Assembly (NCBI RefSeq): GCF_016887965.1
Contig: NZ_JAFDVD010000003.1
Coordinates: forward strand, 310,001-374,000
Origin: Phycicoccus sonneratiae
GTDB taxonomy: Bacteria > Actinomycetota > Actinomycetes > Actinomycetales > Dermatophilaceae
Length of the DNA: 64,000 nt
Direction of reading: 5' to 3'
Shown here: positions 57,881-64,000 of the stretch, one piece after another
How positions within the stretch are numbered: position 1 is the stretch's first letter
Layout: the number at the start of each line of letters is the position of its first letter
Program-made: the position numbers and the translations under genes
The notes under the pieces: model-generated
Database searches by the model: none
What the model saw: only the letters and a program-made list of their open reading frames with translations
Told to the model about the DNA's origin: nothing

Positions 57881-57914
57881 CGACCGTAACCTACGCTACC
57901 GTAGGTTACGGTCG
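57881..57914. promoter_or_regulatory. 34-base palindromic operator upstream of the nitronate monooxygenase gene
   Basis: CGACCGTAACCTACG and CGTAGGTTACGGTCG are perfect 15-base arms around CTAC. A weaker copy (CCTACGGTCCCGTAACC) follows at 57919-57935. It lies 46 bases before the start at 57960. No regulator gene with a matching self-operator is in the window, so the cognate repressor is elsewhere. Confidence 0.75.
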
Positions 57915-57959
57915 CGAAACCTACGGTCCCGTAACCCGCGGCCCGAGAGCGAGGACGCC

Positions 57960-59432
57960 ATGGCCGCCGTGCTGACCCCCACCCCCCGCCGCGGGTCCGC
58001 CCGTGCCGCGGGCCGCCCCCACCCGGTCGTCGTCCAGGGCGGGATGGGCGTCGCGGTCTCCGGGTGGCGCCTCGCCCGGGCGGTCTCCCGGGCCGGGCAC
58101 CTCGGCGTCGTCTCGGGGACGGCGATGGACGCCGTGCTGGCGCGCGTGCTCCAGGACGGCGACCCGGGCGGGCACTACCGGCGCGCGCTGGCCGCCTTCC
58201 CGCACCGCGACCTCGCCGAGCGCGTCCTCGCCACGTACTTCGTCGACGGCGGGCGGCCCTCCGGCACGCCCTACCGTCCCGTGCCCAAGATCGGCCTGCG
58301 CCCGTCGCGCGCCGGCCAGGAGCTCGCCGTCCTCGGCACCTTCACCGAGGTGTGGCTGGCCCGGGAGGGCCACGACGGGGTCGTCGGGGTCAACTGCCTC
58401 GAGAAGATCCAGCTCGCCACGCCCGCAGCCGTCCTCGGCGCGATGCTCGCCGGCGTCGACCACGTCCTCATGGGCGCCGGCATCCCGCGCGAGGTGCCGC
58501 AGCTGCTGCGGTCGCTCGCGGCCGGTCGGGTCGGGCGGCTGACCGTGGACGTCGCGGGCAGCACCCGGGCGCACCACGTCGAGGTCGACCCCGCGGCCCT
58601 CCTCGGCGAGCACCTGCCGGCCCTCGAGCGCCCCCGCTTCCTCGCCATCGTCTCGCTCGACCAGCTCGCGTCCTACCTCCACCGCGACCCCGACATCCGG
58701 CCCGACGGCTTCGTCGTCGAGCGGCCGCCGGCCGGCGGGCACTCCGCGCCGCCGCGCGGCCGGATGCAGCTCGACGAGCACGGGGCCCCGGTCTACGGCG
58801 TCCGCGACGAGGCCGACCTCGCGAAGGTCGCCGCCCTCGGCCTGCCGTTCTGGGTGGCCGGCGCGACGGGCAGCCCCGACGGCCTGGCCGCCGCCCGCGA
58901 GGCCGGGGCCGAGGGCATCCAGGTGGGGACGGTCTTCGCGCTCTGCGCCGAGTCCGGGCTCACCGACGCCGTCCGCCGCGACCTGCTCGGCCGCCTCGCC
59001 GCGGGCGACCTCGTGGTCCGCAACGACCCGCGCGCCAGCCCGACCGGGTTCCCGTTCAAGGTCGTCGACCTGCCCGGGACGGCGAGCGACCCCGCCGTGG
59101 CCGCCGACCGCCCGCGCCTCTGCGACCTCTCGTACCTGCGCCAGCCCTACGAGCGCCCCGACGGGTCGGTCGGGTTCCGGTGCGGCGCCGAGCCCGTCGC
59201 GATGTTCCTCCGCAAGGGCGGCACCCTCGAGGAGACCGAGGGCCGCCGCTGCCTGTGCAACGGGCTGACGGCGACCGTGGGACTGGGCCAGCAGCGCCGC
59301 GACGGGTACGCCGAGCCCCCGCTCGTCACCCTCGGCGAGGACCTCGCCGGGGCCCGCGAGCTGCTCCGCCGCCACCCGGACGGCTGGACGGCGGCCCAGG
59401 CGCTCGACTTCCTCACCGAGGACGGGCGCTAG
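57960..59432 (+). CDS. nitronate monooxygenase/PfaD-like FMN protein
   Basis: 490 residues, NAD(P)H-dependent flavin TIM-barrel of the 2-nitropropane dioxygenase superfamily. VVVQGGMGVAVSGWRLARAVSRAGHLGVVSG, GVNCLEKIQLATPAAVLGAMLAGVDHVLMGAGIP, FWVAGATGSPDGLAAAREAGAEGIQVGT and ALCAESGLTDAVR are the FMN/substrate blocks. The length and the C-terminal Cys-rich segment (RRCLCNGLTATVGL) fit the long PfaD-like branch, which includes enoyl-reductase partners of lipid synthases. The ATG at 57960 has GAGG upstream. It ends with a CTAG overlap with the convergent gene. Confidence 0.9.
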   Translation: MAAVLTPTPRRGSARAAGRPHPVVVQGGMGVAVSGWRLARAVSRAGHLGVVSGTAMDAVLARVLQDGDPGGHYRRALAAFPHRDLAERVLATYFVDGGRPSGTPYRPVPKIGLRPSRAGQELAVLGTFTEVWLAREGHDGVVGVNCLEKIQLATPAAVLGAMLAGVDHVLMGAGIPREVPQLLRSLAAGRVGRLTVDVAGSTRAHHVEVDPAALLGEHLPALERPRFLAIVSLDQLASYLHRDPDIRPDGFVVERPPAGGHSAPPRGRMQLDEHGAPVYGVRDEADLAKVAALGLPFWVAGATGSPDGLAAAREAGAEGIQVGTVFALCAESGLTDAVRRDLLGRLAAGDLVVRNDPRASPTGFPFKVVDLPGTASDPAVAADRPRLCDLSYLRQPYERPDGSVGFRCGAEPVAMFLRKGGTLEETEGRRCLCNGLTATVGLGQQRRDGYAEPPLVTLGEDLAGARELLRRHPDGWTAAQALDFLTEDGR

Positions 59433-60418
59433 GCCGAGGGGTCGACCACCACGACGACCTTGCCGCGGGCCCGGCCGGCCGCGACGTGCTCGATCGCCCG
59501 GGCCGCCTCCTCCAGCGGCCAGGTGCGCTCGATGTGCGGTCGCACCGCCCCGGACTCCAGGAGCGGCGTCAGCTCGGCGAGGTCGCTCCCGCGCTCCGCC
59601 GCCACGTGCATGACGAGCCGCTGCCGGACGAACGGCGAGAGGAGCGCCGCGCCGACCGAGCGCTGGAGGCCCCCGAGCCACCGTCCGCTCGTCTCGCTGC
59701 CGACGACGACGAGGGTGCCGCGCGGGGCGAGGACCCGCCGCAGCCGCCGGACCGGCCGGTGGCCGCCGATGTCGAGGACGACGTCGTACCGGACGCCCTC
59801 GGACTCGATGTCCGCGTGCTCGTGCTCGATCACGTGGGCCGCCCCGAGGTCGCGGACGAGGTCGGCCTTCGCGGCGCTGCAGACCCCGGTGACCACGGCG
59901 CCGGCCGCCACGGCGAGCTGCACCGCGAACGACCCGACACCGCCCGAGGCCCCGACGACGAGCACCCGCTGCCCGGGTCCGACGCCCGCGCCGCGGAGGG
60001 CCTGGTGGGCGGTCAGCCCGGAGACCGGGACGGACGCCGCCTCCTCGACCGCCAGCCGCTCGGGGCGGCGGGCGAGGCGGGCGACCGGCACGACGGCCAG
60101 CTCCGCGCACGAGCCGTCGGCGGTGCCGTACACGCGCTCGCCGACCGCCCACCCCGTGACGTCCGGTCCGAGGGCCACGACGGTGCCGGCGACGTCACGA
60201 CCCGGGGTGCGGTGCCGTGGCTTCGGCCTCCGCAGCCCGAGCCCCAACCGGGCGAGGCGGGGCAGACCGGTCATCACGTGGACCGTGCCGCGGTCGATCC
60301 CCGCCGCCCCGACGCGCACGAGCACCTCGCCACGGGCCGGGACCGGGTCCGGCAGCTCGTCCCGTCGGAGGCGGTCGGTGCCGCCGTACTCGTCCTGCAC
60401 GATCGCTCGCACGCCCAT
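59429..60418 (-). CDS. zinc-less NAD(P)-dependent quinone oxidoreductase-like (MDR)
   Basis: 329 residues, quinone-reductase branch of the MDR family: no catalytic or structural zinc ligands, Rossmann GASGGVGSFAVQLA, VLGPDVTGWAVGERVYG-like segment. It probably reduces quinones, enones or related electrophiles with NADPH. The ATG at 60416-60418 is divergent from the TetR-DUF429 gene, with CTTACNNNGTAAG operators between them, so it is the probable target of that TetR. Its stop overlaps that of the convergent nitronate monooxygenase at the palindrome CTAG. Confidence 0.91.
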   Translation of the reverse strand: MGVRAIVQDEYGGTDRLRRDELPDPVPARGEVLVRVGAAGIDRGTVHVMTGLPRLARLGLGLRRPKPRHRTPGRDVAGTVVALGPDVTGWAVGERVYGTADGSCAELAVVPVARLARRPERLAVEEAASVPVSGLTAHQALRGAGVGPGQRVLVVGASGGVGSFAVQLAVAAGAVVTGVCSAAKADLVRDLGAAHVIEHEHADIESEGVRYDVVLDIGGHRPVRRLRRVLAPRGTLVVVGSETSGRWLGGLQRSVGAALLSPFVRQRLVMHVAAERGSDLAELTPLLESGAVRPHIERTWPLEEAARAIEHVAAGRARGKVVVVVDPSA

Positions 60419-60422
60419 CTCC

Positions 60423-60435
60423 CTTACACCGTAAG
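60423..60435. promoter_or_regulatory. TetR operator, CTTACACCGTAAG
   Basis: Perfect CTTAC-N3-GTAAG palindrome, 5 bases before the 59429 gene start on the minus strand. Confidence 0.75.
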
Positions 60436-60461
60436 TCACCGCTGATGGGCGCCACGGTAGC

Positions 60462-60474
60462 CTTACGCCGTAAG
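60462..60474. promoter_or_regulatory. TetR operator, CTTACGCCGTAAG
   Basis: Second copy of the same palindrome, 39 bases from the first and directly before the ATG at 60475. TAGCCT (60458-60463) is a possible -10 overlapping this operator. Confidence 0.75.
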
Positions 60475-61920
60475 ATGGCGCAAGCCCGCCCAGCCGACCC
60501 CACCGCCCCGAGGAGCCCCGTGCCCCCACGCACCCCCCGCCCGGAGCGCCCCGCCCTGACCCGGGAGCGGATCGTCGCCGAGGCCGTCTCGCTCGCCGAC
60601 GGGTCCGGGCTCGCGGCCCTCTCGATGCGCGCGCTGGCCGGCCGGCTCGGCGTCGAGGCGATGTCGCTCTACCACCACGTCCCGCACAAGGACGCCCTGC
60701 TCGACGCGATGGTCGACGCCGTCTTCGCCGAGTTCCACGCACCGGTGGCCGGGCGCCCGTGGCGCGAGGAGCTGCGTCGCCGCTCCGTCGTCGGCCGCGA
60801 GGTCCTCCTGCGCCACCGCTGGGCGGTCGGGCTCATGGACGCGCGGCGCTCACCGGGACCGGAGGCCGTCGGCCACCACGACGCCGTGCTCGGCTGCCTG
60901 CGCCGGGCCGGTTTCTCGCTGGCGGCCACCGGCCACGTCTTCGCCCTCGTCGACGCCCACCTCTACGGCTTCATGGTCCAGGAGCTGGCCCTGCCCTTCG
61001 CCGACCAGGAGGAGCTCGCCGTCATCGAGGGCGAGATCGTCGACGAGGCCACCGCGGCCGCCTTCCCGCACTTCACCGAGTTCGCCCGCGAGCACGCCTT
61101 GCGGCCTGGCTGGTCCTTCGGTGCCGAGTTCGAGGTCACCCTCGACCTCGTCCTCGGCGCGGTCGCCGGGCTCGTCGACGAGGACGCGGCGGGCGAGGGG
61201 GACATCGGTGCTGCGACGCCGGTCGAGGTCACCGTGCCGGTGCTCGGCGTCGACGGCTGCAAGGCCGGGTGGGTCGGGGCGCTGCTGGAGCCCGGCGCGC
61301 CGCGGCCCCGGGTCGTCGTGGCCGCGACGGTCGCCGAGCTCGTCGAGGCCGTCCGCGAGTCCGCGGACGTCCGCGTCGTCGGCATCGACATCCCGATCGG
61401 GTTGCCGGACAGCACGACCCGCCGGGCGGATGCCCTCGCCCGGCAGGCGCTGCCCGGCAAGGCGTCGTCGGTGTTCACGACGCTCACCCGCGCGGCGTAC
61501 GCGGCCGACGACCGGGCCTCGGCCGACACCGTCAACCGGTCGCTCAGCGGCCAGGGGGTCGGGTCGCAGGCCTTCGCGCTGCGCGCCAAGATCCTCGAGG
61601 TCGACGCCTGGGTGCGCTCACGGCCGACCGTCGAGGTCCTCGAGGTCCATCCCGAGGTCTCGTTCGCGACGATGGCCGGCGCCCCGCTGCTCCCCGGCAA
61701 GAAGACCGCCGAGGGCCGGGCCGCGCGCCTCGAGGCCCTCGCCGCCGCCGGCGTCGCCCGCCCGTCGGTGCTCGAGGGCCGGGGCTATGCCGCCGACGAC
61801 GTGCTCGACGCCTGCGCCGTCGCGTGGACCGCCGCCCGGCGGGCGACCGGGCTCTCCCGGTCGCTGCCGGACCCGCCCGAGGTCTTCTCCGACGGCATCC
61901 CGGCCGCCATCCACGCCTGA
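60475..61920 (+). CDS. TetR repressor fused to a DUF429 domain
   Basis: 481 residues in one open frame. Residues 1-245 are a TetR-family repressor: a Pro-rich lead, HTH LSMRALAGRLGVEAMSLYHHVPHKDALLD, and a helical ligand domain. From about residue 254 (VTVPVLGVDGCKAGWVGALLE) a complete DUF429 domain follows, with VVGIDIPIGLPDSTTRRADA, an RNase H-like fold of unknown activity. No stop separates the two. GTG codons at 61234 and 61240 could start a separate DUF429 gene, but then the TetR part would lack its own stop. Either a true fusion or a frameshift at the join. Confidence 0.82.
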   Translation: MAQARPADPTAPRSPVPPRTPRPERPALTRERIVAEAVSLADGSGLAALSMRALAGRLGVEAMSLYHHVPHKDALLDAMVDAVFAEFHAPVAGRPWREELRRRSVVGREVLLRHRWAVGLMDARRSPGPEAVGHHDAVLGCLRRAGFSLAATGHVFALVDAHLYGFMVQELALPFADQEELAVIEGEIVDEATAAAFPHFTEFAREHALRPGWSFGAEFEVTLDLVLGAVAGLVDEDAAGEGDIGAATPVEVTVPVLGVDGCKAGWVGALLEPGAPRPRVVVAATVAELVEAVRESADVRVVGIDIPIGLPDSTTRRADALARQALPGKASSVFTTLTRAAYAADDRASADTVNRSLSGQGVGSQAFALRAKILEVDAWVRSRPTVEVLEVHPEVSFATMAGAPLLPGKKTAEGRAARLEALAAAGVARPSVLEGRGYAADDVLDACAVAWTAARRATGLSRSLPDPPEVFSDGIPAAIHA

Positions 61921-61968
61921 GCGCGAAACCGCTGGCCCCGTGCGGCAGCGGGTGACAGGGTGGCGCCC

Positions 61969-62382
61969 ATGACCGCACGCGTCTCGCACACGACGATCGA
62001 CTGCCGCAACGCCTACGAGCTCTCCGAGTGGTGGAAGGGCGTCCTCGACTACGTCGACGTCGCCGGCGACCCCAACGAGCCCGGCCACGAGGAGTGCGTG
62101 GTCCTCGCGCGCGACGGCTCGCACCGGCTGCTCTTCATCGAGGTCCCCGAGACCAAGGTCGGCAAGAACCGCATCCACCTCGACCTCGTCCCGGTCGAGG
62201 GCAGCCGGGACGACGAGCTCGCCCGGCTGCTCGCCCACGGCGCCGTCGAGGTCTCCGACCACCGCGGCCAGTACGGGCCCGGCACCGGGTGGGTGATCCT
62301 CGCCGACCCCGAGGGCAACGAGTTCTGCATCCTGCGCAGCGACGCGGAGGCCGGGCGCGAGGGCTGGCAGCCCGCCGTCTGA
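61969..62382 (+). CDS. VOC-family protein
   Basis: 137 residues. Two VOC half-domains opening VSHTTIDCRNAYELSEWWKGVLDY and later NRIHLDLVPVEGSRDDELAR, with the final strand LADPEGNEFCIL keeping the metal-ligand Glu. Metal-binding residues (His of VSHTTID, His of RIHLDL, Glu of NEFCIL) are consistent with an active enzyme, but the reaction is unknown. ATG at 61969; a GTG nine bases upstream is also in frame. Confidence 0.88.
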   Translation: MTARVSHTTIDCRNAYELSEWWKGVLDYVDVAGDPNEPGHEECVVLARDGSHRLLFIEVPETKVGKNRIHLDLVPVEGSRDDELARLLAHGAVEVSDHRGQYGPGTGWVILADPEGNEFCILRSDAEAGREGWQPAV

Positions 62383-62451
62383 CGGCGCGGCGGAACACGA
62401 CCGCCGGACCGGCGGTTGGCACGGGGGCAGACCGACGAGAGAGGCGCCACC

Positions 62452-62862
62452 GTGTCCGACTGGAACCAGAACATCATCGAGGAGTTCCGCGCCAACGGCG
62501 GGACGGTGCAGACGATGGGCTTCGGCCGCGGCCTCGTGCTGCTGCACCACACCGGCGCTCGCACCGGGACCGAGCGGGTCAGCCCCGTCGCCGCCATCCG
62601 CGACGGCGACGACACCTGGCTCGTCGCGGCCTCCAAGGGCGGCGCCCCGGACAACCCCGCCTGGTTCCACAACCTCCGCACCCACCCGGACGCGGCCATC
62701 GAGACACCGGACGACGGCACCGTCGAGGTGCGGGCGCGCGTGCTCGAGGGCGAGGAGCGCGACACCGCGTGGGCCCGGTTCACCGCGATGTCGGAGGGCT
62801 TCCGGTCCTACGAGCAGAAGACGACGCGCGTCATCCCGGTCATCGCCCTCACGCGTCGCTGA
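62452..62862 (+). CDS. deazaflavin (F420)-dependent nitroreductase-like protein
   Basis: 136 residues of the Ddn/F420-binding family: IIEEFRANGGTVQTMGFGRGLVLLHHTG, ARTGTERVSPVAAIRDGDDTWLVAASKGG and PDNPAWFHNLRTHPDAAIE are all diagnostic. It would use F420H2 to reduce a quinone- or nitro-type substrate. The GTG start at 62452 follows GAGAGG. Its end overlaps the convergent lutC end by 14 bases. Confidence 0.92.
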   Translation: MSDWNQNIIEEFRANGGTVQTMGFGRGLVLLHHTGARTGTERVSPVAAIRDGDDTWLVAASKGGAPDNPAWFHNLRTHPDAAIETPDDGTVEVRARVLEGEERDTAWARFTAMSEGFRSYEQKTTRVIPVIALTRR

Positions 62863-63457
62863 CGAGCACCACGTGGAGGGTGCGCGGCCCGTGCACGCCC
62901 TCCACGCGGTCGAGCTCGATGTCGCTCGTGGCGCTCGGGCCGCTGACCCAGGTCTGCGGGCGCACGGGGTCGAGCGCCGCGACCGCATCGGTGACGCCCC
63001 GCACGACGCCCGACGCGGGCAGGACGCAGACGTGGACGTCCGGGACGAGGGTGATCGCCCGCCGCCCCTCGCCCGGGCCGTGCGTGAGGACGAGCGTGCC
63101 GGTCTCGGCGACCCCGAGCGAGGCCCGCGTGACGACCGCGTCGACGGCGTCGAGCCCGGTGGGCGTCAGGTCGGCGTCGGGGACCGCCCCGCGCACGGCG
63201 AGGTCGAGGCCATCCGGCACGACGACGCGTTCCGCCCCGGCCAGGGCCGCGGCGACCGTGGCCTCGAGGTCGGCTGCGGCACACCGGGTCACCTCGGCCC
63301 GGTAGTCCTCGACCCGCTCGACGAAGAGGTCGACGAGGTCGGCCCCGGCGGGGAGCGGGTCACGGTCGCGGTAGGAGCGGTCGACCGCCGGCAGGTCCGG
63401 CCGGTCCTCGCCGAGGGCCGCTCGCACGGCGGCCAGGACGTCGTCGCGGGCGCTCAT
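62849..63457 (-). CDS. lutC: lactate utilisation protein LutC
   Basis: 202 residues, LUD domain (DUF162): DAVVTRASLGVAETGTLVLTHGPGEGRRA, LVPDVHVCVLPASGVV and ALDPVRPQTWVSGPSATSDIELDRVEGVHGPR are the LutC core blocks, the last being the diagnostic phosphate-type loop. With LutA and LutB it oxidises L-lactate. The ATG at 63455-63457 overlaps the lutB stop (ATGA). Confidence 0.95.
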   Translation of the reverse strand: MSARDDVLAAVRAALGEDRPDLPAVDRSYRDRDPLPAGADLVDLFVERVEDYRAEVTRCAAADLEATVAAALAGAERVVVPDGLDLAVRGAVPDADLTPTGLDAVDAVVTRASLGVAETGTLVLTHGPGEGRRAITLVPDVHVCVLPASGVVRGVTDAVAALDPVRPQTWVSGPSATSDIELDRVEGVHGPRTLHVVLVSDA

Positions 63458-64000
63458 CGACGGCCCTGCCCCTCGTCCCGGCCCGTGCGGCGCCACCAGG
63501 CGCGGAAGGACTCGACCGGTGGGGTCGGCAGGTCGCGGGCACCGGTCCAGCGCGAGCCCGGGAAGGGCAGCCAGCCGAGGACCCCCCGCCCACCGGGTGC
63601 TGCCCGACGGGTCCGCAGCCGACCGGCCAGCCCGGACGCCCTCTCCCCCAACGCCATCCGGCGTGAGTCACCGAGTACCCAAGCAGCGGCGCGCATCGCG
63701 AGCGCCTCGGGCTTCGGCCGCGGGTCGGCCCGGTGGGCGTCGACGACCCGCACCCGCTCGTGGACGAGCAGGCCGGGGATGTCGATGGCCACCGGGCAGA
63801 CGTCACCGCAGGCGCCGCAGAGCGTCGAGGCGTAGGGCAGGGCGTCGGTGGCGGGGTCGGAGCCGACCCCCGTGAGCATCGGGTTGAGGATGGCGCCGAT
63901 CGGCCCGGGGTAGACCGACCCGTAGGCGTGGCCGCCGACGCGCTCGTAGACCGGGCACACGTTGAGGCAGGCCGAGCAGCGGATGCAGCGCAGCACCGGC
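63454..64000 (-). CDS. lutB: lactate utilisation protein LutB (partial, 5' end outside window)
   Basis: About 182 C-terminal residues; the gene continues past the right edge. Two ferredoxin-type [4Fe-4S] motifs are seen: CIRCSACLNVCPVY and CGACGDVCPVAID. The N-terminal LUD domain lies outside. Electron-transfer subunit of the LutABC L-lactate oxidation complex. Coupled to lutC by ATGA. Confidence 0.95.
   Translation of the reverse strand, partial: PVLRCIRCSACLNVCPVYERVGGHAYGSVYPGPIGAILNPMLTGVGSDPATDALPYASTLCGACGDVCPVAIDIPGLLVHERVRVVDAHRADPRPKPEALAMRAAAWVLGDSRRMALGERASGLAGRLRTRRAAPGGRGVLGWLPFPGSRWTGARDLPTPPVESFRAWWRRTGRDEGQGRR

Overview
This is a chromosomal stretch from a very GC-rich actinobacterium. 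Third codon positions are almost all G or C, GTG starts are frequent, and many operons are joined by GTGA or ATGA overlaps. F420/deazaflavin-type oxidoreductases (36762-37187, 62452-62862), a mycothiol-type TIGR03086 protein (44998-45576) and a wax ester synthase/DGAT (28283-29683) also point to Actinobacteria. The mix looks most like the Intrasporangiaceae/Dermatophilaceae (Micrococcales), but that placement is an inference. I saw no tRNA, rRNA, CRISPR array, prophage or insertion sequence. No stretch longer than 300 bases lacks a gene.

Layout. 1-2550: end of an unknown gene, a VOC protein, a TIGR01777 epimerase and an alpha/beta hydrolase. 2547-7114: a complete branched-chain-amino-acid-type ABC importer (livKGFHM order), with every junction overlapping and the hydrolase as its last gene. 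7282-9126: MgtC-family protein and zinc alcohol dehydrogenase. 9248-11636: a compact island in which a CsoR/CstR-family regulator sits among two methyltransferases, a 53-residue cysteine-rich protein and a thioredoxin. Four copies of a palindromic operator overlap four promoters. This is the most interesting part of the window and looks like a sulfur-stress (persulfide/sulfide) regulon. 11791-14346: a secreted DUF2202 protein and a two-component system with a Met-rich sensor loop. 14402-19442: Rsm22-type methyltransferase, HU, PEBP protein, then an aldehyde dehydrogenase and class III aminotransferase (amine or GABA catabolism). 19572-25751: a secreted repeat protein, a second two-component system and a SWIM-SNF2 helicase. 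25898-34343: fumarase, neutral-lipid genes, small stress-type enzymes, 6-phosphogluconate dehydrogenase and a TetR/epimerase divergon. 34357-42569: a photolyase-like protein without Fe-S cysteines, a cold-shock protein and a giant secreted haem peroxidase with RTX and fibronectin type III domains. 42684-44994: pxpABC (5-oxoprolinase). 45573-50631: an ECF sigma factor whose upstream region is duplicated next to a small membrane protein and an MFS gene, a general-stress PPOX protein and a second MFS pump. 50692-51510: TetR regulator of that pump. 51526-57774: YdeP-type molybdoenzyme and a CitA/DcuS-type two-component system divergent from dctA. 57960-64000: nitronate monooxygenase, quinone oxidoreductase, a TetR-DUF429 fusion, VOC and nitroreductase-like proteins, and the end of lutBC (lactate use).

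Regulation is unusually readable. Three TetR-type regulators have palindromic operators over their own start regions. Several genes have a TANNNT -10 element 6-7 bases before the start codon, which suggests leaderless mRNAs. Convergent genes are separated by long perfect hairpins.
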